Origin: Campylobacteraceae bacterium
Lineage (GTDB): Bacteria; Campylobacterota; Campylobacteria; Campylobacterales; Campylobacteraceae
Length of the DNA: 64,000 bases
Direction of reading: 5' to 3'
NCBI GenBank assembly: GCA_031263195.1
Contig: JAISGD010000016.1
Location: 1-64,000 of the forward strand
Positions 9,486-19,255 of the stretch are shown piece after piece (the stretch's first letter is position 1; each line of letters begins with the position of its first letter). The translations under genes and the position numbers were made by a program. The notes below the pieces were generated by a model. That model saw only the letters and a program-made list of their open reading frames with translations. It searched no databases and was not told where the DNA came from.

Positions 9486-10787
9486 ATGCTTTATCACACA
9501 CAACAAGAGGCCGCTAAAAACGGTTTCATAACCCGGCAAATGAGAGAGGCTGCCCAATATGAAGGTATAGATGCTAAGATCTTAATGGATATGGTAGCAT
9601 GCGGCAACGCCGTTATACCGGCGAATAAAAACCATAAAAACTTACTCCCGAAAGCTATAGGAGAGAAACTGAAGACAAAGATAAATGTCAATATCGGTAT
9701 CTCAAAAGACAGCAGCAATCAAAACGAGGAACTTAAAAAAGCACATTTAGCCATAGAGCTTGGTGCAGACGCTATTATGGATTTGAGTACTTCGGGTAAC
9801 ACAAGAGCTTTTCGCAAAGCTTTGGTAGACACAACCGCATTATTAGGTTCCGTGCCGATATATGACGCGTTGGTATTTTACAAAAAATCGCTCAAAGATA
9901 TCAATGCTAAAGAGTGGCTTGATGTAGTTAAAATGCATGCACAAGACGGTATAGATTTTATCACTATCCATGCCGGGCTAAACCGTCAAACAGTTCAAAG
10001 ATTCAAAAATAATAAAAACAGAATAACAAATATCGTTTCGCGCGGCGGCTCTTTGATATTTGCATGGATGGAGATGACAGGTAATGAAAATCCGTTTTTT
10101 GAGTATTTTGACGAATTATTGGAAATCTGCCGCGAATATGACGTAACGTTAAGTCTTGGAGACGCTTGTCGCCCAGGTTCTATCAATGACGCCAGCGACG
10201 CTTGCCAAATAGAAGAACTTATCACACTTGGCGAACTTACAAAAAGAGCATGGGCAAAAGATGTACAGGTGATAGTAGAAGGACCTGGTCATATGCCTTT
10301 AAATCAGATAGAGACAAATATGAAAATACAAAAGTCTCTCTGCCATGGCGCGCCTTTTTACGTACTAGGACCGTTGGTAACCGATATTGCTCCGGGATAT
10401 GATCATATAACTTCCGCTATCGGCGGAGCATTAGCTGCATGGCATGGAGCGGCGTTTTTATGTTATGTAACACCGGCCGAACATTTGAGACTGCCAAACG
10501 CCGAAGATATGAAAGACGGCATCATTGCTTCAAAAATAGCCGCTCACGCCGCCGATATAGCCAAAGGTGTCCCAAATGTTATTCAATGGGATAACCAAAT
10601 GAGTGAAGCACGTCAAAAAGTTGACTGGAAGAGTATGTTTAGTATTGCGATTGATCCCGAAAAAGCAAAACGCTACAGAGAAGAATCTAAACCGGAACAC
10701 GAAGATACTTGCAGTATGTGCGGCGAGTTTTGTTCAATGCGAAATATGAATAAAATCTTAAACGGTGAGAACGTTAATATCATTTAA
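9486..10787 (+). CDS. thiC: Phosphomethylpyrimidine synthase ThiC, short form
   Basis: ThiC is a radical-SAM enzyme that turns aminoimidazole ribotide into HMP phosphate, the pyrimidine part of thiamine. I chose the ATG at 9486, giving 433 residues, because AAAAGGA lies just upstream; an in-frame ATG 36 bases earlier would add a poorly conserved extension. Motifs include [20 protein letters not shown] and the C-terminal cluster motif CSMCGEFC. Spacing of the three Cys is C-x2-C-x3-C, one residue shorter than the C-x2-C-x4-C I know for long ThiC. The gene stands alone behind the TPP riboswitch. Confidence 0.96.
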   Translation: MLYHTQQEAAKNGFITRQMREAAQYEGIDAKILMDMVACGNAVIPANKNHKNLLPKAIGEKLKTKINVNIGISKDSSNQNEELKKAHLAIELGADAIMDLSTSGNTRAFRKALVDTTALLGSVPIYDALVFYKKSLKDINAKEWLDVVKMHAQDGIDFITIHAGLNRQTVQRFKNNKNRITNIVSRGGSLIFAWMEMTGNENPFFEYFDELLEICREYDVTLSLGDACRPGSINDASDACQIEELITLGELTKRAWAKDVQVIVEGPGHMPLNQIETNMKIQKSLCHGAPFYVLGPLVTDIAPGYDHITSAIGGALAAWHGAAFLCYVTPAEHLRLPNAEDMKDGIIASKIAAHAADIAKGVPNVIQWDNQMSEARQKVDWKSMFSIAIDPEKAKRYREESKPEHEDTCSMCGEFCSMRNMNKILNGENVNII

Positions 10788-10797
10788 AAATTTATGC

Positions 10798-11085
10798 TTA
10801 TTTTAGCGCGGTGAAAAACTCATCCTTTTTATAAAGATAAGCCACAGGCGGATTGGAGTCTATTTGGCAGATAAGCCTGCACTCCTCTATGCCTGCCATA
10901 TCAAAAGCTTTCGAGAAAACTTCAAATATATAAGCTATAGTATTAAAAACAGGCGTAGTACTTATGCCTGTATAAGCGAATTGCTCATTTTCCGCACATT
11001 CGAACCCTTCTTTTAGAATGTACTCCTCAAACAATGCTTTATTTATCGTTTCTTTTACATCCAGTACCACTAAAACTTCGCTCAC
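10798..11085 (-). CDS. Conserved-looking small protein downstream of dsbD
   Basis: I do not recognise this 95-residue cytosolic protein. It starts at a GTG overlapping the dsbD stop (GTGA), so it is made by translational coupling to dsbD. It is acidic, with no signal peptide or membrane segment. Cys occur at CAENE and in ECRLICQID. The opening SEVLVVLDVKETINKALFEE suggests a small alpha/beta fold. The coupling hints at a link to thiol transfer, but that is only context. Confidence 0.7.
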   Translation of the reverse strand: MSEVLVVLDVKETINKALFEEYILKEGFECAENEQFAYTGISTTPVFNTIAYIFEVFSKAFDMAGIEECRLICQIDSNPPVAYLYKKDEFFTALK

Positions 11086-12740
11086 TCTTCAAGTCTCTTT
11101 AGATACTCCAGAAACTCCATCTCATCTTTAAAGCCTATTATACGGTCCAATTCTACGCCATTTTTAAAAAAGATAATTGCAGGCGGCCCAAAAAGTGAAA
11201 AACGCCTCATTAATTCTTGGTCTTGACTACTATTTTTCGTTACATCTACCTTTAAAAGCGTAAATATTTTCAATGCTTCCTGAACGCTTTTTTTGTTTAG
11301 AGTCTTCTCTTCAAACTCCGCGCACGCAATGCACCACGCAGCAGTAAACTCAAGCATTGTGAGTTTTTGGCTCTTTAATGCATCATCAAGTTCGCTTATA
11401 TTTTTTATATCTTTGAAGTTAAGTGATGATGTTGGAGTATTTTGGAGCGAATTTGAGTCATTAAAAATAATTCCCGCCAAAAGAACCACGCTATAGATAA
11501 ATATCAAAACAGCGGCGGTTTTCAATATTTTTTTGATTTTAAATCTTGAACCTACAATAAAGAGATATACGCTAAAAACAAATGTCAAAGATACCCATAA
11601 TATTGAAGTAATATTCGCCGGTATCACGCGTGAGAGCATATACACTGCAACGCAGAGCATAATAAACCCGAATATCTGCCCCACGACATCCATCCAAAAT
11701 CCGGGCTTTGGTAAAAATTTACCCGCACTTGCCCCAACTATTAACAACGGTACGCCCATACCCATACTCATCACAAACAGAGCCGTTCCGCCAAGCAACG
11801 CGTCTCCGCTTTGACCTATGTATATCAAAGCTCCGGCCAAAGGCGCTGCTACGCAAGGACCGACCATCAAAGATGAGATAAAGCCCATCAATGCTACTCC
11901 GAGTATGCCGTTTTTTTCACCGCTGAATTTTGAGAGTTTTGCCTGCCAAGACAGCGGCAGCTGAAATCTATAAAGCCCAAACATTGAGAGTGATAATAGC
12001 ACAAATATTGCACTAAATGCCGCTATCACCCAAGTATTTTGAAGGTACATTTGCAGATTTGAGCCGAAAATACCGGCTAAAATACCGGCTATCATATACG
12101 CCAACGACATAAAAAAAACATACACAAACGAGAGCCAAAAACCTTTTTTTAGAGTCATACTATGTTTTGACTGTTTAGCGATGATAGATGAGAGTATCGG
12201 TATCATAGGGAATGTGCAAGGCGTCAAAGAGAGCAGCAATCCAAACCCAAAAAAACTCACAAGCGAAATTACAAAATTGCTATCGCGCAGCATATCGGTG
12301 ATACTACTTTGTTCCGAAGAACTTACAATATCAGTCCTGTATACGGAATTCATCGGCGGATAACAGATAATACCCGCTCCTGCACAGCCTTGATAATTCA
12401 CTTGCAAAACAGTCTTGCCTTTTATGCCGTTAGAGCGCAAATACTCCTTTGATACAACTGTTTCATAAAAATTAAAATAGACATTCTGTTCTTTAAAAAC
12501 TTCAGGTTTTTGCGATGAAAGAGTCGATGTGAGATTTAATCTTTTAGGCGATGTAACCTCTACCAAAAGCTTATCCGCTAGTATGTAAATGCCTTCAGCC
12601 ATATCTATTTTGATAATAATATATCCGTTTTTCTCCTCAAAATTCACATTAAAAGCCTCTTCCGGCGAAAGTATCTTTATCTCTTGCGCAAAAAGCGAAG
12701 CGCATAATAAAAGTAGAATCGTAGCAATTTTTTTGAACAT
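11082..12740 (-). CDS. dsbD: Thiol:disulfide interchange protein DsbD
   Basis: DsbD carries reducing power from cytosolic thioredoxin to the periplasm for disulfide isomerisation and cytochrome c maturation. The 552 residues show all three parts: a signal peptide (about 1-18) and periplasmic alpha domain with CAGAGICYPP; a membrane domain of about eight helices with TPCTFPMIPIL and VGPCVAAPLAGAL, whose Cys pair is the transmembrane relay; and a C-terminal thioredoxin-like domain with WCIAC. The start ATG is 104 bases from the divergent ppk2 gene. A small unknown gene is coupled downstream. Confidence 0.95.
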   Translation of the reverse strand: MFKKIATILLLLCASLFAQEIKILSPEEAFNVNFEEKNGYIIIKIDMAEGIYILADKLLVEVTSPKRLNLTSTLSSQKPEVFKEQNVYFNFYETVVSKEYLRSNGIKGKTVLQVNYQGCAGAGIICYPPMNSVYRTDIVSSSEQSSITDMLRDSNFVISLVSFFGFGLLLSLTPCTFPMIPILSSIIAKQSKHSMTLKKGFWLSFVYVFFMSLAYMIAGILAGIFGSNLQMYLQNTWVIAAFSAIFVLLSLSMFGLYRFQLPLSWQAKLSKFSGEKNGILGVALMGFISSLMVGPCVAAPLAGALIYIGQSGDALLGGTALFVMSMGMGVPLLIVGASAGKFLPKPGFWMDVVGQIFGFIMLCVAVYMLSRVIPANITSILWVSLTFVFSVYLFIVGSRFKIKKILKTAAVLIFIYSVVLLAGIIFNDSNSLQNTPTSSLNFKDIKNISELDDALKSQKLTMLEFTAAWCIACAEFEEKTLNKKSVQEALKIFTLLKVDVTKNSSQDQELMRRFSLFGPPAIIFFKNGVELDRIIGFKDEMEFLEYLKRLEE

Positions 12741-12844
12741 TTAAAAACCCTAAAAATTTATTTGATAATTCTATCCAATGTTGATAAACTGGACATTAAG
12801 CCTTTATAGGTTATGATTAAGCAAAATATTAAAAGGGGAATTGT

Positions 12845-13717
12845 ATGGGTAAAAAGTCCGCAGAAGAAGCTGCTATTTTGGAAAACGGCAAACAAGAAAA
12901 TCCAAAAGATAAAGAGGATTTGGTGCAGGTATGGGTCAAAAAAAGCAAACTTGATTATGAAAAAAAGTTACGAGAGTTACAAATAGAGCTTTTAAAACTT
13001 CAAAAATATGTAAAAGAGAGCGGACTTAGGATACTCATCATCTTTGAAGGACGCGACGCAGCAGGTAAAGGCGGCACGATAAAAACAATGACTGGACATA
13101 TCAATCCCAGAGGTGCACGCGTCGTGGCTCTTGAAAAACCATCCGATAAAGAGCGCACGCAGTGGTATTTTCAGCGCTATGTAGAGCATTTGCCTTCAGC
13201 CGGAGAAATAGTCTTTTTTGACCGTTCGTGGTATAACCGCGCAGGGGTTGAACCTGTAATGGGATTTTGCGCTAAAGAAGAGTATCAAGAATTTTTGATA
13301 GAGGTACCGAAATTTGAGTCACTTATCGCAAGATCGGGCATAAAGATATTTAAATTCTACTTTTCCGTTACAAAAGAGGAGCAGAAAAAGCGATTTGAGG
13401 AGCGCAAACGAGACCCTTTAAAACACTTTAAACTTTCATCGATAGACGAAAAAGCTCAAGAATTGTGGGATCAGTACACTTTAGCCGAATACTCTATGTT
13501 CTTGGCGTCTCATACAAAAGAATGTCCTTGGGCGATAGTCTATTCGGACAATAAAAAAAAGGCTCGTCTTAACACTATACGCCACCTTTTAAGTCAAATA
13601 GACTATCCGAATAAATCCAAAAAAGATATATTTAAAATCAACGGCGATTTATTTAAAACAGGCGACCAAGTGATACAAACAGCTACAAACGGAGTCATAG
13701 CGTTAGAAAAAAAGTAA
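12845..13717 (+). CDS. ppk2: Polyphosphate kinase 2
   Basis: PPK2 moves phosphate between polyphosphate and nucleotides, usually making GTP or ATP. The 290-residue one-domain form has Walker A GRDAAGKGG (near residue 62), Walker B FFDRSWYNRAGVE and the basic lid KRDPLKHFKLS. The length fits class I enzymes, which use nucleoside diphosphates. The ATG follows a strong AAAAGGGG site. It is a single-gene unit divergent from dsbD and convergent with dapD. Confidence 0.93.
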   Translation: MGKKSAEEAAILENGKQENPKDKEDLVQVWVKKSKLDYEKKLRELQIELLKLQKYVKESGLRILIIFEGRDAAGKGGTIKTMTGHINPRGARVVALEKPSDKERTQWYFQRYVEHLPSAGEIVFFDRSWYNRAGVEPVMGFCAKEEYQEFLIEVPKFESLIARSGIKIFKFYFSVTKEEQKKRFEERKRDPLKHFKLSSIDEKAQELWDQYTLAEYSMFLASHTKECPWAIVYSDNKKKARLNTIRHLLSQIDYPNKSKKDIFKINGDLFKTGDQVIQTATNGVIALEKK

Positions 13718-13826
13718 CTCAAAAACATTAGTGAAGATAAAATCTACTGCGACTAAGGCTCTACAAAAAAATCGAGCAGTTTATCGGCGGCTATTTTGGT
13801 GCTTATTTTTAAATTGTTGTCATATC

Positions 13827-13848
13827 GGCAAAATTCACATATTTTGCC
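13827..13848. terminator. Possible hairpin between ppk2 and dapD
   Basis: GGCAAAA and TTTTGCC form a 7-base-pair stem with an 8-base loop in the 199-base gap between two convergent genes. No T run follows directly on either strand, so this is a weak candidate for a bidirectional stop. Confidence 0.3.
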
Positions 13849-13916
13849 AAACTGCCGCCCTTTTTTCTAATTTTCTTTAAAAGCCTGCAAAAAAGATTTT
13901 TACCGCATGCTTTAAA

Positions 13917-15128
13917 TCAATGCAAGTCAGCGTTCAAAACCACTTTTCTATTTGACCTGCTTACCGTCATCATGCCTGTTTGGCTATCTCTTCTAAAGTG
14001 CAGTCCATTTAAATTTGATAATTCTATAGCTTTAAAGATATAACCGCCATTATTCTCCTGCTGTTTAAATTTAAATTTCGGATTTATCTCAAGTATAAGT
14101 TTTATCTGCTCTTTTGATATAAATACTTTCGTACCTTCAAGCACAGCTACACCAGCATCTACGATACAACCATCGCCAAGCGGCACACCGGTAACGGAGT
14201 TTGCGCCAAGAAGAGTATTTTTGCCGATAGATACGGGGTTACCGTTTGTGCCGCTGAGCACTCCGAGTACACTGGCTCCTCCTCCGATATCGCTTCCATC
14301 GCCAACTACCACAGATGAACTTATGCGCCCTTCAACCATTACGGCACCTGTTGTTCCGGCATTGAAATTAATATAGCTGGCTCCGGGCATCAAAGCTGTA
14401 CCTTTTGCTAAATATGCCCCCATTCTCACTTTTGATGCATCCATTATGCGCACATTCTCTTCCGGTATAATATGCTGTAAAAATCGAGGAAATTTATCAA
14501 CAGCATTAATAAAAGGATATGAACCTTCCAATTTTAACTCTATCTCGTTTGCTTTGAGCCAATCAATCTCTATAGGCACATTAACGCACCAAGCAACATT
14601 TTCCAAAAGTCCGAATATGCCGTTAAGATTTAGTGAACGAAGCGGTGCTTTACCAAGAGAAAGAGCGTAGAGTTTAAGATAAACACTTTCTATGGATTCG
14701 CATTTGGTATCCTCAAATAGAAAAACTATCCTGAAATTATTTTCCAGACCTTCGTTTTGCGATATTCTATATAGTGTTTTTATCACTTGCGTATTTATAT
14801 GCGCATCACTATATGCCTCTTTTAAATAGATATTCAAGATACTTATCGCGTTTTTTACAAATTTTTTTTTCACATCATAAGTAAATTCGCTCCCGCTAAA
14901 ATCCACCTCAACTTCGCTCTCTATCAAAGCGCCTATAAATGCTGCGGCAGAAGCATAATTTTCTCTCCAATTCACTACAGGAAAAGTCGCCTGTAAAATC
15001 TTCTCATTATGCAATTGTCCTCTATCTACTCTGGCTATGCCAAAGCCGATGGGTTCGCGGTAACCATCTGTTTTTTTTATTTTGGCTATATACTCTTTAA
15101 ACTTCTTTTCGCTCTCTATCGGTTTCAT
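13917..15128 (-). CDS. dapD: Tetrahydrodipicolinate N-succinyltransferase, long form
   Basis: DapD adds succinate to tetrahydrodipicolinate in the succinylase branch of diaminopimelate and lysine synthesis. The 403-residue length is that of the long DapD type rather than the roughly 275-residue E. coli type. The C-terminal half is a left-handed beta-helix with hexapeptide repeats, seen in GTALMPGASYINFNAGTTG, VGDGSDIGGGASV and GKNTLLGANSVTG. An ATG with GAGGGAG upstream sets the start. The mrp gene precedes it by 15 bases on the same strand. Confidence 0.93.
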   Translation of the reverse strand: MKPIESEKKFKEYIAKIKKTDGYREPIGFGIARVDRGQLHNEKILQATFPVVNWRENYASAAAFIGALIESEVEVDFSGSEFTYDVKKKFVKNAISILNIYLKEAYSDAHINTQVIKTLYRISQNEGLENNFRIVFLFEDTKCESIESVYLKLYALSLGKAPLRSLNLNGIFGLLENVAWCVNVPIEIDWLKANEIELKLEGSYPFINAVDKFPRFLQHIIPEENVRIMDASKVRMGAYLAKGTALMPGASYINFNAGTTGAVMVEGRISSSVVVGDGSDIGGGASVLGVLSGTNGNPVSIGKNTLLGANSVTGVPLGDGCIVDAGVAVLEGTKVFISKEQIKLILEINPKFKFKQQENNGGYIFKAIELSNLNGLHFRRDSQTGMMTVSRSNRKVVLNADLH

Positions 15129-15143
15129 AAATACTCCCTCAAG

Positions 15144-16241
15144 TTAATTTATCTCGCATGCCGCTTTGGAAGACACAGGTTGAATAGTGCTATTGTCGCC
15201 GCTAAAGCCCTCTATCTTTTGCCATAAAGATGAAGCTGCCTCTTTATAACGCTTTGCGCTTATCGTATCCGAGTGAAATATCACAACAGGCTCTCCGCTA
15301 TCTCCGCCTTGCCTTATTTTCGGTTCTAAAGGAATTTCAGCCAAAACCGAAGTATTATATCTTTTGGCAAGATCATTTCCTGTTTTTTGTCCGAATATGT
15401 CATACTCTTTACCGCACTCCGAACAGATAAATCCGCTCATATTTTCAACAATGCCTGCCACTGCAATATGCAGTTTTTCAAACATATCGAGGCTTCTTTT
15501 AGCATCATCAAGCGCGACAGTTTGAGGCGTAGTAACGCAAATTCCGCAAGTAACAGGCACATTTTGAGCTAAGGTCAATTGCGCGTCGCCGGTTCCGGGC
15601 GGCATATCTATAAAAAGCACATCCAAATCGCTCCACAAAATATCGCTCAAAAGCTGCTCGATAGTCTTCATAATCATCGCACCGCGCCAAATCAAAGACT
15701 GTCCTTCGCTCATCAAAACACCCATACTCATCATCTCAAGTCCGTAAACTCTCAAAGGTTTTATTTTATTGCCGTTAACTTCGGGCTTTTGATCTGCAAG
15801 TCCTAACATTCGCGGAATATTCGGGCCATAAATATCAGCGTCCAAAATTCCAACGCTTTTACCCTGCTCTACGAGAGCCAAAGCCAGATTGACCGCAGTA
15901 GTAGATTTACCAACACCGCCCTTGCCGGAACTGATCATGACAAAATTTTTGATATTTGGGACTATATTTTTGCCGGATTGCGAATTACTTTTGATTTCAG
16001 ACTGTTTTGGTTGGAGTACCGTTATTTCACTTTCTATTCCATTGTTATGTAAAATTTCCATCGCATCAATTTTAATTTTTGAAGCAACTTGCGGATTGGC
16101 GGATGGTATCTCTATCAATACAAAAGCTTTATCCTCTTTTATCTCAATCTTTTTTACAAAGCCAAATGTTGCGATATCCTTTTGAAAGTCAGGATAAGTA
16201 ACAAAACTTAGCAGCTTTTTCACTTCATCTTCGTTCAACAC
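15144..16241 (-). CDS. mrp: Mrp/ApbC-type iron-sulfur cluster carrier ATPase
   Basis: This 365-residue protein has an N-terminal MIP18/DUF59 domain (about 1-80) and a P-loop ATPase domain with SSGKGGVGKSTTAVNLA. It has the C-terminal Cys pair CSECG, which resembles the CxxC of Mrp/NBP35 proteins that bridge a cluster in the dimer. The family assembles or delivers iron-sulfur clusters in the cytosol. The start is a GTG with AGAGAGGA upstream; no in-frame ATG is nearby. It is co-directional with dapD. Confidence 0.93.
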   Translation of the reverse strand: MLNEDEVKKLLSFVTYPDFQKDIATFGFVKKIEIKEDKAFVLIEIPSANPQVASKIKIDAMEILHNNGIESEITVLQPKQSEIKSNSQSGKNIVPNIKNFVMISSGKGGVGKSTTAVNLALALVEQGKSVGILDADIYGPNIPRMLGLADQKPEVNGNKIKPLRVYGLEMMSMGVLMSEGQSLIWRGAMIMKTIEQLLSDILWSDLDVLFIDMPPGTGDAQLTLAQNVPVTCGICVTTPQTVALDDAKRSLDMFEKLHIAVAGIVENMSGFICSECGKEYDIFGQKTGNDLAKRYNTSVLAEIPLEPKIRQGGDSGEPVVIFHSDTISAKRYKEAASSLWQKIEGFSGDNSTIQPVSSKAACEIN

Positions 16242-16429
16242 ATATTCCTCTCTTTAAAAAATGTATCGGTTTTTCACACTTATTGTACTAAAAATCCATA
16301 ATAAATTGTCAAAAAAGGCAAAAACAGCCAAAATTGGCTAACCTTTAATTGACAAAATGTAACACAAAAAAGATAAAAAAAAGCTTTTGAAATGTATAAT
16401 ATCGTAACACTTTACTAAGGACATTAAAA

Positions 16430-17569
16430 TTGCTTGATATATCGTTAATAGTGCTAAGCGCGGGCGAATCCAGCCGTTTCAAAGCAAAAACCAAGAAACA
16501 GTGGTTACGTTCCGGTAACAATCCGTTATGGCTTAACATAACAAATTCACTCGCCTCATGCTATGCATTCAAAGACGTGATAGTAGCAGGAAGTGCGGAA
16601 GAGTTGGCATATATGTACAAATTTTGTGATTATAAAATCATCAAAGGCGGTACAACAAGACAAAACTCACTCGCAAACGCGCTTCAATATATACAAAGCG
16701 AATATGTTTTGGTAAGCGACGCAGCAAGATGCACCGTGCCTGGATCCCTCACTCTAAGATTGTTGGAAGAAGCCAAGAGCGCGGATATTATAGTACCGTA
16801 TCTGCCGGTAACCGACACTGTAACATATGAAAATAACACTATCAATCGCGACAAAGTTAAGCTTATCCAAACACCGCAATTATCAAAAACACAGGTTTTA
16901 AAAGCCGCACTTTCAAAAGAGAGTGAATTTACTGATGAGAGCAGCGCAATAAACGCATATGGCGGCAGCGTTAAATATATATTGGGTGATATAAGAGCTG
17001 AAAAATTAACGCTGGTGCATTCTAAAAACAACCCTCTTTCGCTGCTTTCACCGCCTGCATCCGCAGTATTTACGGGGATTGGCTTTGATGCGCACGCATA
17101 CGAAGAAGGTAAAACAATGTATCTTGGAGGCGTAAAAATAGAAGATAACTACGGTTTTAAAGCTCACTCCGACGGAGATGCTCTGATACACGCTTTGATA
17201 GACGCACTGCTGGGAGCAGCTGGAGCTGGAGATATAGGGGAGTGGTTTCCCGATACCGATATGAAATATAAAGATATGGATTCAACTAAACTGCTTGAAA
17301 GTATTGTACTGTTTTTGACGCGAGTGGGATTTGAGATTGTTCATTGCGATATTACGGTTATCGCGCAAAAACCAAAAATCTCACCGTTTAAACAGGCTAT
17401 GTCAAAAAAATTGGCACACATTTTGGGTATATCGCCTATTCACATTAACATAAAAGCTACAACAACAGAAAATATGGGTTTTACAGGACGCGAAGAGGGT
17501 ATCGCCGTACAAGCTGCGGCTACTCTAAGATATTATGATTGGACTACAGATGAAAATATTAATTGTTGA
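16430..17569 (+). CDS. ispDF: Bifunctional IspD/IspF enzyme
   Basis: One 379-residue chain joins the MEP cytidylyltransferase IspD (residues about 1-205, with LSAGESSRFKAKTKKQW and DAARCTVP) to MEcPP synthase IspF (about 215-379, with GIGFDAHAYEEG, HSDGDALIHALIDALLGA and a C-terminal TGREEGI). The IspF metal ligands D-x-H are present. The fusion is typical of Campylobacterota and some alphaproteobacteria. It starts at a TTG after TAAGGA; a TATAAT box is at 16395-16400. It overlaps the regulator gene by 20 bases. Confidence 0.95.
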   Translation: MLDISLIVLSAGESSRFKAKTKKQWLRSGNNPLWLNITNSLASCYAFKDVIVAGSAEELAYMYKFCDYKIIKGGTTRQNSLANALQYIQSEYVLVSDAARCTVPGSLTLRLLEEAKSADIIVPYLPVTDTVTYENNTINRDKVKLIQTPQLSKTQVLKAALSKESEFTDESSAINAYGGSVKYILGDIRAEKLTLVHSKNNPLSLLSPPASAVFTGIGFDAHAYEEGKTMYLGGVKIEDNYGFKAHSDGDALIHALIDALLGAAGAGDIGEWFPDTDMKYKDMDSTKLLESIVLFLTRVGFEIVHCDITVIAQKPKISPFKQAMSKKLAHILGISPIHINIKATTTENMGFTGREEGIAVQAAATLRYYDWTTDENINC

Positions 17570-18437
17570 AAATGAAGTCTATTTAGCGCAAAGTATTTCA
17601 ACCAAATTATTAGAGGCGGGATACACTTGCGAAATAGTTACAAATATCAAAGATGCTCTGAAAAATGAGAAATATGACGCCGTATTGCTATCCACAAATA
17701 TATCCGGTCAGAATTTTTATCCCATTATTGAGAAACATAAAAACTCTATCATCATCCTGCTTATCTCATATATAAGCTCTGATACAATACTCAATCCCAT
17801 CAAAGCGGGCGCAAGTGACTATATCCAAAAACCTTTTATGATAGAGGAGTTGCTGCGAAAATTGCAGCACTTACAGCTTCATAAAAAACTTTTAAATGAA
17901 AATAAAACGTTTAGCGACTATACAGACAATCTCTTTTTGAGCAGAAAACCTAAAGAGAGTATTACAAAAAAGATTACCTCTCCATTGCTTGTCACAAGCT
18001 CTTTACAGACTTATGCGGACGCTCTTGTGTTTAATTACTCCAAAGAGTTTGGGGAACAATTTAATTTTATATCGCTCTCATCAGACAGCGCGCTTGACAA
18101 AATAGCCAAAAACGACCCCGGAGCGTTAATGTATATAGTCAATCTGCAAGAGATTAAAAACAGCGAAAAGAGTAAAATCTTTAATATCATAGAGCATAAA
18201 AAGGTCATCATCTCCTCTACAAATACAAATGAGGAAGCGCCGTATGAGACTATCCGCATAAGCTCAAACGATAACTTTTTTGAAAAGATAAATATTTTAA
18301 CAATTGACGATTACATAAAAAGCGTTTTAATGCATTTTCAGGATAAATTACCGGACACGGAATTAGCGAAAAAGCTTGGCATATCAAGAAAAAGCTTATG
18401 GGAAAGGAGAAAGCGATATGGTATTAGAAAAAAATGA
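17550..18437 (+). CDS. HP1021/Cj1608-type atypical response regulator
   Basis: This 295-residue regulator has an N-terminal receiver-like domain (1-115) and a C-terminal helix-turn-helix of the Fis kind (ELAKKLGISRKSLWERRKRYG). The usual phosphorylated Asp is replaced: the strand reads VLLSTNIS, with Ser48 at that position, so it cannot act as a normal phospho-switch. Gene order after ispDF matches H. pylori HP1021 and C. jejuni Cj1608, orphan regulators that bind oriC and control many genes. I chose the ATG at 17550; an upstream start adds only five residues. Only one Cys (Cys27) is present, whereas HP1021 is reported to sense redox state through several. Confidence 0.88.
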   Translation: MKILIVENEVYLAQSISTKLLEAGYTCEIVTNIKDALKNEKYDAVLLSTNISGQNFYPIIEKHKNSIIILLISYISSDTILNPIKAGASDYIQKPFMIEELLRKLQHLQLHKKLLNENKTFSDYTDNLFLSRKPKESITKKITSPLLVTSSLQTYADALVFNYSKEFGEQFNFISLSSDSALDKIAKNDPGALMYIVNLQEIKNSEKSKIFNIIEHKKVIISSTNTNEEAPYETIRISSNDNFFEKINILTIDDYIKSVLMHFQDKLPDTELAKKLGISRKSLWERRKRYGIRKK

Positions 18438-19245
18438 GGAGATTACACAGTGCCTAAAAAAACTGGAAAACTCAAATCATATAAGGAGTATTGGGCAGCA
18501 GATTGAAGAGGCAAAAATAAAATTATCAGCCGTGAAAGTATCGGCTATCATAATGGTTGCCAATCCATTTCACAGAGCACACGAAAGACTTGTGAGGATA
18601 ACGCTTGAAAAGAGTGACTTGGTTGTCATTTTTTTGCTTGAGTCACAAGAACTCAGAGAACTCTTACCATTTGCTTTACGCCAAAAAACACTTCAATATT
18701 TTGTGGATAATTATCTGCACAAAAATCGCGTTTTGGTAATACCGCTTAATAATGACGCTTTTGATAATAATTGTTTCAACACTGCTACTCACGGTATTGT
18801 CGCCAAGCATCTTGGGTGCGATACATTAGTTGTCGGAGAATATCACAAAGGTATTGGCTTTTATTACGACGACAACCATCTTAAAACATCGCTTGACGAG
18901 TATGATGAATCTGCAATTATAGAAGTTATATCTCGCTTTGTATTTTGCAACGAATGCAATACATTAGTTAGCGTCAAAACCTGCCCTCACGGTACACACC
19001 ATCATATTAAATACAATTCCTCATCTCTTATGGCACTTTTAAAAGATGGCATTTTGCCGCCGGCGGTATTGATGCGCAAAGATATATCGGCTATAATCTT
19101 AAGTGCTATTTATCCGAATCGCTTTAAAAATATAGCACAAATCTATAATGACCTTTTCCCTGGTACAGGATTAATAGAAATGCATAGCGATGAAGATTTT
19201 TACATGGAACTGATGAAGCTTTATCAGACAACATCCTTAACTTAA
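18418..19245 (+). CDS. Sulfate adenylyltransferase-like nucleotidyltransferase
   Basis: This 275-residue protein follows the regulator gene, overlapping it by 20 bases; the ATG at 18418 has AAGGAGA upstream. It matches the Cj1609 position in C. jejuni, annotated there as sulfate adenylyltransferase. The core motif NPFHRAHERLVRI is of the HxGH type used by ATP sulfurylases and related nucleotidyltransferases. A zinc-site-like cluster, CNECNTLVSVKTCPHGTHHH, sits near residues 180-200. It is much shorter than a true ATP sulfurylase (about 390-570 residues) and no sulfate-assimilation genes surround it. The substrate is uncertain. Confidence 0.75.
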   Translation: MVLEKNEEITQCLKKLENSNHIRSIGQQIEEAKIKLSAVKVSAIIMVANPFHRAHERLVRITLEKSDLVVIFLLESQELRELLPFALRQKTLQYFVDNYLHKNRVLVIPLNNDAFDNNCFNTATHGIVAKHLGCDTLVVGEYHKGIGFYYDDNHLKTSLDEYDESAIIEVISRFVFCNECNTLVSVKTCPHGTHHHIKYNSSSLMALLKDGILPPAVLMRKDISAIILSAIYPNRFKNIAQIYNDLFPGTGLIEMHSDEDFYMELMKLYQTTSLT

Positions 19246-19255
19246 AGGAGAGATT

